From Paenibacillus sp. 1011MAR3C5 (lineage in GTDB: Bacteria > Bacillota > Bacilli > Paenibacillales > Paenibacillaceae): a stretch of DNA of 64,000 nt. Location: positions 620,001 to 684,000 of the forward strand of contig NZ_QZCF01000002.1 in assembly GCF_003591485.1 (NCBI RefSeq), given 5' to 3'. Shown here piece by piece: positions 9,175 to 17,404 of the stretch. Each line of letters starts with the position of its first letter. The stretch's first letter is position 1. The notes beneath the pieces were generated by a model. That model did not search any database, was not told the DNA's origin, and saw only the letters and a program-made list of their open reading frames with translations. Made by a program: the position numbers and the translations under genes.

Positions 9175-9207
9175 GCATACAAGCATACAAGCATACAAGC
9201 ATACAAG
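9173..9207. repeat. Tandem 8-mer AAGCATAC, four copies
   Basis: Four exact head-to-tail copies of AAGCATAC (9173-9204) followed by a partial AAG. The first copy overlaps the stop codon of the small germination gene and the last copy is the beginning of the terminator stem, so the array looks like slipped-strand duplication of one terminator arm. Confidence 0.9.
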
Positions 9208-9243
9208 CCCTGAGCCGGAGTAACCGGTTCAGGGCTTGTATGC
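9199..9243. terminator. Long hairpin between convergent germination operon and GH18 gene
   Basis: A 20-bp stem with one G-T pair (9199-9218 with 9224-9243) and a 5-nt loop. No T run follows on either strand. It separates two convergent transcripts and probably stops or stabilises both. Confidence 0.75.
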
Positions 9244-9271
9244 TGCATCAGCTTACGCATTCTGCATGTGT

Positions 9272-11200
9272 TTACTTGGCTCTAAGCATCTTCGTCCAGA
9301 GCTCTGCATCCTCGTAGCCAAGCCGCCATGCGGCGACGCCTGCGAGATCGTATTTCTTGGCAATCGCCATTCGGGCGAGTACAGTATCATGCGTCTCTGC
9401 CCAGAAGACATGCGTATAGCCGTCTTTGCTATACGTATACTTCCACTGGCCGGATACGGCATCGAATTCGCCTTTGGCGCCGGTGTCGGCAATCAGCTTA
9501 GGCAGCTCCTTCATAAAGATGGCGCGATTATCGACCAGCTTGCCGTCTGGCGCGATCCGCCACTCTCTGACGTAGAACGGCATGCCCAGCATTAGCTTGC
9601 TGCGAGGAATACCGTAGTCAAGGTATTGCTTAACGCCTTCCTCGACCCACTTCAAACCCGCAACGGAGCCTGGTTTGTCACTGCCTTTCCAATGCTCGTC
9701 ATAAGCCATGATGATGACGGTATCCACGATTGCGCCGATAGCCGCATGATCGTAGGCCGTCAGGTGGTTCCAGCTTACACTGCCGCGTGGAAGATCAATC
9801 GACACTTTCAGCCCTTTGGCATGCGCCGCAGCTGTCAGCTTCTTCACGAAAGCGGTATAGGCTGCCCGATCGGCGCCAGCCACTTCCTCGAAGTCGATAT
9901 TGATGCCGTATACGCCAAGCTCTGAGGAACGCTTGACAAGCGCATCGATAAACTTCTGCTGAGCGGCAGCATTCTTCAAGAACGCGGTCGTCATCTTCCG
10001 GTCGAAGCCGTTATGAAGCAGCGGCGTGACCAGAATGCCTTTCTCCTTCAAGGCTTTGACAACAGCAGGATCGGACATATCTTTCATTGTGCCGTCAGCG
10101 GCAGTCAGCTCGAACCAGGTCGGCGAGTCGATCGTCAAGCCTTGCGTATTGGCTACATGGTTCATAATCGTGGAGCTGGCGCTGCTGCCGTTCCAGCCTA
10201 GAATCTGGAGCGACTTGATATTGTTCCACAGTGCGCGTCCGTCGAGTGTGCGAATCGTAATGTTGGCATAGTATTTCGCATAGGAGAGCGCTGAGTCAAT
10301 CTGATGGAACGTCTTGATCTTCCGGTCTCCTTGGAAGACCTCCAGGTACGGATAGCTCGACCATAGCGCTGCGCCATTCTGCAGCACTTCCGCATTCGCT
10401 AGCGTCTTGGCATATTTGACGGCAGCGTCCAGGCTGATATAGCTCTTGATAAGCTTGCCGTTCTGTCTAACCTCAAATGCCGGAACGTTGGAATGCACAA
10501 CCTCATTCCGTACCGTATTCACTACCTGGCTGTTCGGGATGTCGGCCGAGGCCGCAATCGCGTTCTTCAGGAAGGAGTACAGCTTGGCATCCGCTACAGG
10601 CTCGCCGTTCACCACGAGCTGGTAGACGGCTGCTGCCGAGCCTTGAGCCTTCACTTGGGCTGCAGTCAGGTTATCCCAGATCCACTTGTTCGCAGACAGG
10701 TCGATAATATGCGCATTGCCCCATTTTGCCGCTTCCTTCTTGGCTTGATCAAGCGTATGGAAGGACCAATTCGGCAACGTTTTGTCACCCTGGTAGAGTT
10801 GATATCGCGGATAGGATTCATAGACCCAGCCTACATTTTGCAGATCGCGGATATGTACGTCCTTCAGGGTTTTGGCTACGTTCAGCGCTTCCTGATAGGT
10901 GCGGAATTCCAGCTTGCTGTTCGATTCGCCGCGCTGGTACACCTTGTACCTTGGGAAGTTGTTCCATAGCCACTTGCGGTCCGCGATGAGCTCGACATGG
11001 CTGTAATTGAAGCTTTGGGCATACCGGATGGCGTCCGCTTCCTTCGCGAATTCCTTGAGCGCCTTGTCATACTGGTAGACCCGATACTTGGTAGCTTGTG
11101 CTGCTTCCGCTATATTTGCGCCAGGCGTCAGGAACGACTGGAGCAGCAGGATAAGCGCCACTACCATGCTGATTCGTTTTGCGTTACGTATTAGTACCAC
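9272..11200 (-). CDS. Secreted GH18 glycoside hydrolase with N-terminal repeats (642 aa)
   Basis: A signal peptide (about residues 1-33, hydrophobic VVALILLLQSFLTPG, cleavage near AEAA-QA) precedes about six related segments of 42-50 residues, each with a YxVYQ-like strand, a DAxxYA helix and a W(L/I/V)(W/Y)xN(F/Y)P end; the fourth is diverged. The C-terminal half is a GH18 TIM barrel with the catalytic motif GINIDFEE (DxxDxDxE form), an IIMAYDEHW strand and a FYVREWRI segment. The barrel resembles YaaH/CotE-chitinase-type cell-wall or spore-cortex hydrolases more than true chitinases. The GTG start at 11200 has AGAGGAG very close upstream, so the exact start is uncertain. Confidence 0.85.
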   Translation of the reverse strand: MVLIRNAKRISMVVALILLLQSFLTPGANIAEAAQATKYRVYQYDKALKEFAKEADAIRYAQSFNYSHVELIADRKWLWNNFPRYKVYQRGESNSKLEFRTYQEALNVAKTLKDVHIRDLQNVGWVYESYPRYQLYQGDKTLPNWSFHTLDQAKKEAAKWGNAHIIDLSANKWIWDNLTAAQVKAQGSAAAVYQLVVNGEPVADAKLYSFLKNAIAASADIPNSQVVNTVRNEVVHSNVPAFEVRQNGKLIKSYISLDAAVKYAKTLANAEVLQNGAALWSSYPYLEVFQGDRKIKTFHQIDSALSYAKYYANITIRTLDGRALWNNIKSLQILGWNGSSASSTIMNHVANTQGLTIDSPTWFELTAADGTMKDMSDPAVVKALKEKGILVTPLLHNGFDRKMTTAFLKNAAAQQKFIDALVKRSSELGVYGINIDFEEVAGADRAAYTAFVKKLTAAAHAKGLKVSIDLPRGSVSWNHLTAYDHAAIGAIVDTVIIMAYDEHWKGSDKPGSVAGLKWVEEGVKQYLDYGIPRSKLMLGMPFYVREWRIAPDGKLVDNRAIFMKELPKLIADTGAKGEFDAVSGQWKYTYSKDGYTHVFWAETHDTVLARMAIAKKYDLAGVAAWRLGYEDAELWTKMLRAK

Positions 11201-11317
11201 ACTCCTCTCGCAATCTACTCTATTAGACGCAGAAGGAGAGGGTGGAGTTGCTATACTTATATAATGAAAATAGTGGCAATGGATGAATCGTTCCGATAGC
11301 GACTTGCATGACAGGAT

Positions 11318-11350
11318 AAAAAAAGAAGCGGCGCTCGAAAGCGCTGCTTC
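11318..11350 (-). terminator. Intrinsic terminator of the DUF2653-like operon
   Basis: On the minus strand a stem of 11 positions with one mismatch (11350-11340 with 11335-11325) and a four-base loop is followed by seven T. It ends the two-gene minus-strand operon above. Confidence 0.85.
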
Positions 11351-11367
11351 TTGATGGTGGCTTGGTG

Positions 11368-11658
11368 CTATTGATCTGCGATATCCGCAAAAAATTCGCC
11401 TGCATCCTCGTCAATATCCAGCTTGATATCGGAGCGGAAAACTCTGCGGTTGTGATGCGAATGCATGTATTGCTCAATCGATTCCAGCAAGTTGGATTCA
11501 ATCAAATATTGGCTGCGGCCAGAAACCCAAAGCTCCGCGGTATAGCCGTATTCTTCGTCCCAGGAGAGCTGCACCTCAATGTCTCCAGGCTGCACGCCTC
11601 TGCGCTCGGCGTAGTTCAGGCATACTGCATTTATAATCTCATCGGTGTAGATTCTCAC
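11368..11658 (-). CDS. YxcD-like DUF2653 family protein (96 aa)
   Basis: A small acidic soluble protein resembling the YxcD/DUF2653 family: N-terminal MRIYTDEIINAVCLN, a central strand pair with YTAELWVSGR, and an acidic DIDEDAGEFFADI end. The function of the family is unknown. It begins 2 bp after the stop of the membrane protein gene upstream, so both are in one operon, and a terminator follows. Confidence 0.7.
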   Translation of the reverse strand: MRIYTDEIINAVCLNYAERRGVQPGDIEVQLSWDEEYGYTAELWVSGRSQYLIESNLLESIEQYMHSHHNRRVFRSDIKLDIDEDAGEFFADIADQ

Positions 11659-11660
11659 GA

Positions 11661-12119
11661 TTAGTAAGGTCTCCGTTGATCAGGCGTACCATTGTTGTTA
11701 TTGTTCTTATTCTTGTTGTTGCGAAGGTAAACCCAGGCAACGCGAATGAGCATAATGACCGCAAAGATTGCCAGCACGTTGATCATCAGTCCCAAAATCT
11801 CGCCGAAAGCGCCCATGCCGCCGAATAATCCGCCGAACAGCATGCCTGCCAAACCGCCGATCATAAGACCTTTCATCAAGCCGCTGCCGCCGAACAGGCC
11901 GCCGGACTTGGCTGCGCCAGTTGTAGCGCCGGTAGTTGCACCCGCTTTTGTACCCGTGCCCGGATTGGACTGATTGACATTGTCCGATTTCTTAGGCGTT
12001 TGGGTGAAGCTTTGTTTTGGCGATTTAAAGCCGCCGCCGCGTTTGGCGTCTGCTACTTGTCCGAAACCGAAGCTCAAGAACAGTGTGAGAGCCAGCATTA
12101 CGAGAATTCCTTTTTTCAT
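11661..12119 (-). CDS. Small secreted/membrane protein, Tim44-like annotation group (152 aa)
   Basis: Start at 12119 is chosen because AGGAGGAGAAAGATC lies just upstream and the product then begins with a signal sequence (MKKGILVMLALTLFLSFGFG). After an AKRGGG site comes a low-complexity Thr/Gly/Ala linker, two glycine-rich hydrophobic stretches (GLMKGLMIGGLAGMLFGG and a following helix to about residue 135) and an Asn/Lys-rich tail. Firmicute proteins of this build are often labelled import translocase Tim44-like, although no role in import is shown. Forms an operon with the DUF2653-like gene. Confidence 0.7.
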   Translation of the reverse strand: MKKGILVMLALTLFLSFGFGQVADAKRGGGFKSPKQSFTQTPKKSDNVNQSNPGTGTKAGATTGATTGAAKSGGLFGGSGLMKGLMIGGLAGMLFGGLFGGMGAFGEILGLMINVLAIFAVIMLIRVAWVYLRNNKNKNNNNNGTPDQRRPY

Positions 12120-12255
12120 TATGATCTTTCTCCTCCTGCTTGGTGATGTGCATAGATTGCTATCATCCTGAAATACGGATAAGATGAAGGAAGGTTTCAT
12201 TATCTTGAAATTATTTTTTTAATTTTTTTTTGAAAATGGACAGGAGGAAGGCCTA

Positions 12256-12777
12256 ATGGGCAAATACCCTGATGCTTATATTGCGTATCTGGTTGAATTT
12301 CATGCAACCCGGGACTACTTCGAATGCCATGAGCTGCTGGAGGAATACTGGAAGGCGCATCCGGATGACGGCATGGGCGATACATGGGTCGGCCTGATTC
12401 AGATAGCGGTGGGACAATACCATGAGCGGCGCGGCAACAGGCGCGGAGCCGCCAAAATGTACGAGAGCGCAGATGGAAAGCTTGCGGATGAGCAACTGGT
12501 ACAGCTTGGTATGGATGCCCGGTCGCTCCGCGTTCAGCTGGAAGAACGCCGCAAGGCTGTAGAGGCCGGCACTCCGTTCAAGGATATCGAGATCAAGCTG
12601 ACGGATGAGGAGCTGCTCCGATTATGCATGCAAGCCTGTGAAGCGGGCGGATACAGCTGGGGAACGGCTAGTCCGGCGGAGAATCAAGCGCTTATACACC
12701 GACATCTTCTTCGCGATCGGACGATGGTTGTTGCTGCGCGAGAGGAAGCCTTACTGAAGAAACGGACGAATACATAG
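12256..12777 (+). CDS. DUF309 family protein (173 aa)
   Basis: A helical soluble protein with the DUF309 signature: HATRDYFECHELLEEYWK near residue 20 and the following GLIQIAVGQYHERRGN helix. The conserved His and Glu residues of this motif suggest a metal or ligand pocket, but the family has no assigned function. ATG at 12256 lies 9 bp after CAGGAGGAAGG. It is transcribed alone and ends before a perfect palindromic terminator shared with the convergent carbonic anhydrase operon. Confidence 0.85.
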   Translation: MGKYPDAYIAYLVEFHATRDYFECHELLEEYWKAHPDDGMGDTWVGLIQIAVGQYHERRGNRRGAAKMYESADGKLADEQLVQLGMDARSLRVQLEERRKAVEAGTPFKDIEIKLTDEELLRLCMQACEAGGYSWGTASPAENQALIHRHLLRDRTMVVAAREEALLKKRTNT

Positions 12778-12803
12778 CTGTAATAGTTATCGCTGAAAGA
12801 GTA

Positions 12804-12835
12804 GAAGAGGGAGCGGCCGCGGCCGCTCCCTCTTC
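12804..12835. terminator. Perfect 32-bp palindrome between convergent genes
   Basis: Every base of 12804-12835 pairs with its mirror; the centre is GC-only and contains two overlapping NotI sites around a SacII site. It lies between the convergent DUF309 and carbonic anhydrase genes and should act as a bidirectional transcription stop; only a short T-rich flank follows. Confidence 0.8.
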
Positions 12836-12863
12836 TTATGTATAGCATATGGCGGCAAGGCGT

Positions 12864-13421
12864 CTATTCGCCTTTGTCGACGAGCTCCAGCTCGCCCGTA
12901 TCGGGATCAATGATCAGGCCATGAACCAGGATGTTGGCAGGAAGAAGCGGATGATTGCGAATGATGCTGACACTGTTCACAACGCTGTCCCTCACATTGT
13001 CAAAGCCTCTCAGCCAGCGCAGAAGATTGACCCCGGAATGTTTCAAAGTCTCGATCGTGGACTCCGGAACGCCTCGTTCGGTCATATGTTGAATAATTTC
13101 TTGCGGATTAAGGCCTGTCATGCCGCAATTATGATGCCCCACGACGAACACTTCGTCGGCTTGAAGCTCGTATACGGCTACAAGCACGCTTCGCATGACG
13201 CTTCCAAAGGGTTGGGTGATTATGCCGCCCGCGGTCTTAATGACTTTGGCATCGCCATTCTTGAGGTTCATTGATTTGGGCAGCAGCTCGGTAAGCCGCG
13301 TGTCCATACAGGTTAAAATCACCATTCTTTTGTCGGGAAATTTGCTTGTGGCGTATTGCTCATATGCCTTGGTTGATACGAATTGCTCGTTGTAGCTCAG
13401 GATGTCGTCGATTTTGCTCAC
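12864..13421 (-). CDS. Beta-class carbonic anhydrase (185 aa)
   Basis: Catalyses reversible hydration of CO2 to bicarbonate in the cytoplasm. The zinc ligands are visible: Cys38 with the Asp40-x-Arg42 dyad in ILTCMDTRL, and His96 with Cys99 in VVGHHNCGM. The AGGIIT segment typical of the short prokaryotic clade is also present. GTG start at 13421 with TAGGAGGAAATCAA upstream. It follows the YqkB-like gene by 11 bp in a two-gene operon driven by the promoter at 13821-13849. Confidence 0.93.
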   Translation of the reverse strand: MSKIDDILSYNEQFVSTKAYEQYATSKFPDKRMVILTCMDTRLTELLPKSMNLKNGDAKVIKTAGGIITQPFGSVMRSVLVAVYELQADEVFVVGHHNCGMTGLNPQEIIQHMTERGVPESTIETLKHSGVNLLRWLRGFDNVRDSVVNSVSIIRNHPLLPANILVHGLIIDPDTGELELVDKGE

Positions 13422-13432
13422 TTGATTTCCTC

Positions 13433-13768
13433 CTAGCGTTCGGTTGACTGCAATGGAATGAGGCGCAACTGCGTTGTATAGGTCTGGTTGTCGCTTCGCA
13501 AAGAGAAGCTGTTACTTGCCAGATTAAAGTCAACCTTCAGTTGCGGCTCATAAAATACTTCATGTCTGGGCTCATAGAGAAAGGGAAACGGTTCGCCGAT
13601 CGCTTCCTTATCGTCAACCGTAGCTTCGCGCACCAACTGAAGCGTCGGAACGCCGCTCATCACACAGCCGCAGCCTTCGGTATCGTGGAGCAGCTTAAGC
13701 TTAGCCGTGCCGTCCGCTAATAGCGGGGCCAATCGGCTTGCGGCGGATTCTGTAAATGTAATATGCAT
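13433..13768 (-). CDS. YqkB-like HesB/IscA-fold protein (111 aa or close)
   Basis: Starts at 13768 (MHITFTESAASRL) behind GGAGAAGGAGA; a longer frame to 13891 has no ribosome site. The protein has the HesB fold elements seen in YqkB-type Firmicute proteins annotated as iron-sulfur cluster biosynthesis: a TEGCGCVMSG loop holding two cysteines and an LKVDFNLASNSFSLRSDN-like C-terminal region (partial quote: YEPQLKVDF). It lacks the C-terminal Cys-Gly-Cys of classical IscA, so cluster binding is unproven. Operon with carbonic anhydrase. Confidence 0.7.
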   Translation of the reverse strand: MHITFTESAASRLAPLLADGTAKLKLLHDTEGCGCVMSGVPTLQLVREATVDDKEAIGEPFPFLYEPRHEVFYEPQLKVDFNLASNSFSLRSDNQTYTTQLRLIPLQSTER

Positions 13769-13820
13769 TGAAAATCTCTCCTTCTCCTGTTGCGAATGCC
13801 GGTCATGCAGGTTTAAGATG

Positions 13821-13849
13821 ATTATAAGGAGTGAATACTCCAAGATCAA
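13821..13849 (-). promoter_or_regulatory. Sigma-A promoter with palindrome in the spacer
   Basis: On the minus strand TTGATC (13849-13844) and TATAAT (13826-13821) are separated by exactly 17 bp. The spacer contains GGAGT-GAAT-ACTCC (13828-13841), a 5-bp inverted repeat well placed for a repressor. It should drive the YqkB-like/carbonic anhydrase operon. Confidence 0.7.
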
Positions 13850-13895
13850 GCATGCCGGGCGATTGGGTTGCCGGTGAGAGAGGCGGAACATAGAA

Positions 13896-15410
13896 ATGTC
13901 GGAAGCAAATGGAACTGTATTGAGCCAATTCAGAGATACCGTACATAAAATTAAAAGCTATGAGGAAGCGCTTGGCGTCCTCTATTGGGATCTGCGTACC
14001 GGAGCACCGCGTAATGGGATGGATACAAGGTCGGAATCGATCGGCATCCTCTCTGCCGATATGTTCAAAGTGTCGACCTCGCCAGAGCTTGGCGAGCTGC
14101 TGTCGGCGCTGGAAGAGAAAGGCGCCTATGAGGAGCTGTCAGAGATCGACCGCCGCCTCGTGACGGAGACACGCAAGGAATATGACCGCAGCGTGAAGAT
14201 TCCGCCCAAGCTGTACCAGGAATATGTCGTGCTGGCCTCGCAATCGGAGAACAAATGGGAGGAAGCAAAAGAGAACAACGATTATGCAGGCTTCCAGCCT
14301 TATCTGGATAAAGTCATCTCCTATACGAACCAGTTCATTGATCTATGGGGTGTAAAGGAAACCCGTTATGACGTGCTGCTCGATCAGTACGAGCCGGGTA
14401 TGACGGTCACTCAGCTCGATGGCATATTTGGCGGCTTGCGGGATCAGCTGGTGCCTTTAGCTGCTGCAATCGCAGCTTCGCCGCATCAGCCGGACACATC
14501 CTTCTTGCGCCAGACCTTCGGCAAGCCCGCACAGAAAGAATTCAGTCTGTTCATTCTTCAGCAAATGGGCTACAACTTCGAAGCGGGACGGCTTGACGAG
14601 AGCGCGCATCCGTTCGCGACCGGGCTGAATCCGGGCGATGTTCGCATTACGACCCGTTACTTGGAGAATGACGTGACCAGTGCGCTATTCGGTACGATTC
14701 ATGAAGGCGGACATGCGCTCTATGAGCAGAACATCATGCCTGAGCTGACGAATACGACGTTGTGCACAGGTACATCCATGGGCATTCACGAATCGCAGTC
14801 GCGCTTCTGGGAAAATGTGATTGGACGCAGCCGTCCATTCTGGGAACGTTACTTCGGTGAATTGCAGAAGCGGTTCCCGGGGCAGCTGGACGTGTCGGTG
14901 GACCAGTTCTATAGAGGCAACAATACCGTACAGCCTTCGCTTATTCGTATCGAGGCTGACGAGCTGACGTACAACCTTCATATTATTATCCGCTACGAGA
15001 TGGAGAAGCTGATCTTCAACGGCGGTGCAAAGGCCTCCGATCTGCCCGCACTCTGGAACGACAAGTATAAGGAGTATCTCGGCATTGCGCCGCCGAATGA
15101 CGCGGAAGGCGTTCTCCAGGACGTACATTGGTCGGGCGGCGCGTTCGGCTATTTCCCGTCCTATTCACTTGGCAATATGTATGCCGCGCAATTCGCGGAT
15201 ACGATGGAGCGGGAGCTCAACGGCATGTGGTCATTGGTCGGGAAAGGCGATCTGCACCCGATCAAGGATTGGCTGGCGGAGCGCATCTACAAGTACGGCA
15301 AGCTTCGCACGCCGTCCGAGCTGGTGCTAGCCGTTACGGGCAAGCCGCTTGATCCGCAATACCTCGTCGATTATTTGACGAAGAAGTACACGGACATCTA
15401 CAAGTTGTAA
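13896..15410 (+). CDS. M32 family (Taq-type) metallocarboxypeptidase (504 aa)
   Basis: A cytoplasmic zinc carboxypeptidase releasing C-terminal residues with broad specificity. The HExxH motif is His269-Glu-Gly-Gly-His273 within GTIHEGGHALYEQN, with the downstream Glu ligand in the HESQSR motif (GIHESQSRFWEN). The PSLIRIEADELTYNLHI segment, typical of M32, follows. Length matches Bacillus and Thermus enzymes (about 500). Divergent from the YqkB-like operon and followed by its own terminator. Confidence 0.93.
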   Translation: MSEANGTVLSQFRDTVHKIKSYEEALGVLYWDLRTGAPRNGMDTRSESIGILSADMFKVSTSPELGELLSALEEKGAYEELSEIDRRLVTETRKEYDRSVKIPPKLYQEYVVLASQSENKWEEAKENNDYAGFQPYLDKVISYTNQFIDLWGVKETRYDVLLDQYEPGMTVTQLDGIFGGLRDQLVPLAAAIAASPHQPDTSFLRQTFGKPAQKEFSLFILQQMGYNFEAGRLDESAHPFATGLNPGDVRITTRYLENDVTSALFGTIHEGGHALYEQNIMPELTNTTLCTGTSMGIHESQSRFWENVIGRSRPFWERYFGELQKRFPGQLDVSVDQFYRGNNTVQPSLIRIEADELTYNLHIIIRYEMEKLIFNGGAKASDLPALWNDKYKEYLGIAPPNDAEGVLQDVHWSGGAFGYFPSYSLGNMYAAQFADTMERELNGMWSLVGKGDLHPIKDWLAERIYKYGKLRTPSELVLAVTGKPLDPQYLVDYLTKKYTDIYKL

Positions 15411-15432
15411 ATATTGCTATATAATAGTAGAA

Positions 15433-15477
15433 AGTCGGTTCGCAGCCGTCCCGGGACGTGCGCGGACCGGCTTTTTT
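15433..15477 (+). terminator. Intrinsic terminator after the M32 carboxypeptidase
   Basis: A nearly symmetrical 40-base hairpin centred on CCCGGG (15450-15455), with a few G-T or mismatched positions, followed by six T. Its T tail sits about 90 bp before the ABC importer gene. Confidence 0.8.
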
Positions 15478-15568
15478 GCGTTCGTGTCAACCTTGCTATC
15501 ACAGCGCTGGCAGCTCCCGCATACGCTGTGGTACATCTATTTTTGCTTATTTGGCGGGAGGTATAGTT

Positions 15569-16579
15569 ATGGGCAAACGTGCATATGGCACGCTGCTGCT
15601 TGCATTTATGCTAGCGGCTGCTGTAGCCCTTGCAGGCTGCGGAAAGGGAGATTCGGACAAAAAGCTCATCCGGATCGGAGAAGTGACGAGGTCGCTCTTC
15701 TACGCGCCGCAATACGTAGCGATTGAGAAAGGCTTCTTCGAGGAAGAAGGGCTTAAGATTGAATTGACGACGACGCCGGGCGGCGACAAGACGATGACAG
15801 CGCTGCTTTCGAATGTGATCGATGTGGCGCTTGTCGGTTCGGAGACGTCGATCTATGTGTATCAGCAAGGCGCTGACGACCCGGTGATCAACTTCGCGCA
15901 GCTGACGCAGACGGACGGCACTTTCCTTGTAGCAAGACAGAAAATCGACAACTTTGATTGGAACTCGCTTAAGGGCAGTGTCTTCCTGGGCCAGCGAGTC
16001 GGTGGCATGCCGCAGATGGCCGGGGAGTTCGCCATGAAGAAGAACGGCATCGATCCGCACCATGATCTGGAGTTAATTCAGAATGTTGATTTTGCCAATA
16101 TTCCGGCTGCCTTCTCATCCGGGACTGGCGACTATGTGCAGTTGTTCGAGCCGACGGCATCCATCTTCGAGAAGGAAGGCAGAGGGCATGTCGTCGCTTC
16201 CTTCGGCACGGAGAGCGGAATACTGCCGTATACCGTGTTTATGACAAAAGGAAGCTTTATCGAGAAAAACAATAAAGATGTTCAAGCGTTCACGAATGCC
16301 GTCTACAAAGCGCAAAATTGGGTTGCCGACCATAGCGCGGAAGAAATTGCCGATGTCGTACTGCCGTACTTTGACAATGTGGACCGCGACATTCTCGTAA
16401 GCTCGATCGATCGTTACAAGCAGCAAGGCTCGTTCGCCGCAGACCCGATAGTTGATGAGGCGGAATGGAACAATCTGATCGATGTCATCACATCCGCAGG
16501 AGAGCTGGACCAGCGGCCGGAGCATAGTGTCCTGGTGAATACCGAATTCGCCAAGGAAGCTATTGCATCGGTGAAGTAG
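15569..16579 (+). CDS. NitT/TauT-type ABC importer substrate-binding lipoprotein (336 aa)
   Basis: Start at 15569 has GCGGGAGG upstream; a longer frame from 15458 runs through the preceding terminator and is rejected. Signal peptide with lipobox ALAGC at about residue 23. The rest is an NMT1/SsuA-like periplasmic-binding fold: IRIGEVTRSLFYAPQYVA, a KGFFEEEGLKIEL segment and DVALVGSETSIYVYQQGA. Family members bind sulfonates, nitrate, cyanate, pyrimidine precursors or riboflavin-type ligands; the sequence does not decide among them. First gene of a three-gene importer operon. Confidence 0.88.
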   Translation: MGKRAYGTLLLAFMLAAAVALAGCGKGDSDKKLIRIGEVTRSLFYAPQYVAIEKGFFEEEGLKIELTTTPGGDKTMTALLSNVIDVALVGSETSIYVYQQGADDPVINFAQLTQTDGTFLVARQKIDNFDWNSLKGSVFLGQRVGGMPQMAGEFAMKKNGIDPHHDLELIQNVDFANIPAAFSSGTGDYVQLFEPTASIFEKEGRGHVVASFGTESGILPYTVFMTKGSFIEKNNKDVQAFTNAVYKAQNWVADHSAEEIADVVLPYFDNVDRDILVSSIDRYKQQGSFAADPIVDEAEWNNLIDVITSAGELDQRPEHSVLVNTEFAKEAIASVK

Positions 16580-16606
16580 AATACTCAATTGCGAGGGGGC
16601 GATGGA

Positions 16607-17404
16607 ATGAAGGATACTCCGGCGCTGGCGCTGCAGCGGCTCTCTCATGTGTATGTGAATGACAAAGGGGCTTCGCTGGCCGTCGAGGGCATTGACCTCT
16701 CTGTAGCGCAAGGAGAGTTCGTCAGTCTTGTCGGACCTAGCGGCTGCGGGAAAACAACATTGCTCAGCTTGCTGGCGGGACTGTTCCCGCCGACGATGGG
16801 CGAGGTATTGCTCGGAGGAGAGCGGGTAAGCGGGCCTTCTCCCAAGGTCGGGTATATGCTGCAGCAAGATTATTTGTTCCCGTGGCGCTCCATTAGGGAT
16901 AATGCCGCTATTGGACTTGAGATTAACGGGAGCAAAACACGCAAGTCGATGGAAGCTGTGGACGGTTGGCTTGCGGAGCTTGGGCTCGGTGATGCCGGCC
17001 ACCGATATCCGCATGAGCTGTCAGGCGGTATGCGCCAAAGGGTTGCGCTTGCCCGGACGCTTGTAACGGAGCCGGAAGTTCTGCTGCTGGATGAGCCGTT
17101 CTCGGCGCTTGATCTTCATATTAAGCTCCAGCTTGAGGACCTGGTAGTGCAGACACTCCGAAAGCTCGGCAAAACCGCAGTCCTCGTCACGCATGATCTC
17201 GCGGAGGCTGCAGCGATGAGCGACCGGGTCATCGTGTTGGGCCGCAATCCGGGGCATATCCGCAAGGAAATCAAGGTTCCCGCAGAAATTCGATCGGCCG
17301 ACCCGATGACGGCGCGCAAGCTGGCGAACTTTCAGCTGCTCTTCGAGGAGCTGTGGTCGGAGCTGGATGCGGTCGACGGTGGTGGAGGTGAAAGCGATGA
17401 ATGA
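16607..17404 (+). CDS. NitT/TauT-type ABC importer ATP-binding protein (265 aa)
   Basis: Complete ABC ATPase: Walker A GPSGCGKTT, Q-loop in MLQQDYLFPW, signature LSGGMRQRVALART, Walker B LLLDEPFSALD and the H-loop VTHDLAEA. ATG at 16607 follows GAGGGGGCG at good spacing; an in-frame TTG at 16589 is less likely. The QQDYLFPWRS stretch is characteristic of the SsuB/TauB group. It overlaps the permease gene by 8 bp. Confidence 0.92.
   Translation: MKDTPALALQRLSHVYVNDKGASLAVEGIDLSVAQGEFVSLVGPSGCGKTTLLSLLAGLFPPTMGEVLLGGERVSGPSPKVGYMLQQDYLFPWRSIRDNAAIGLEINGSKTRKSMEAVDGWLAELGLGDAGHRYPHELSGGMRQRVALARTLVTEPEVLLLDEPFSALDLHIKLQLEDLVVQTLRKLGKTAVLVTHDLAEAAAMSDRVIVLGRNPGHIRKEIKVPAEIRSADPMTARKLANFQLLFEELWSELDAVDGGGGESDE

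Noticed and set aside
9173..9207. Repeat array as a CRISPR
   Set aside because: Units are 8 bp with no spacers.
15458..15568. Longer N-terminus for the NitT-type binding protein
   Set aside because: It begins in the preceding terminator region and would bury the lipoprotein signal; the ATG at 15569 has a good ribosome site.
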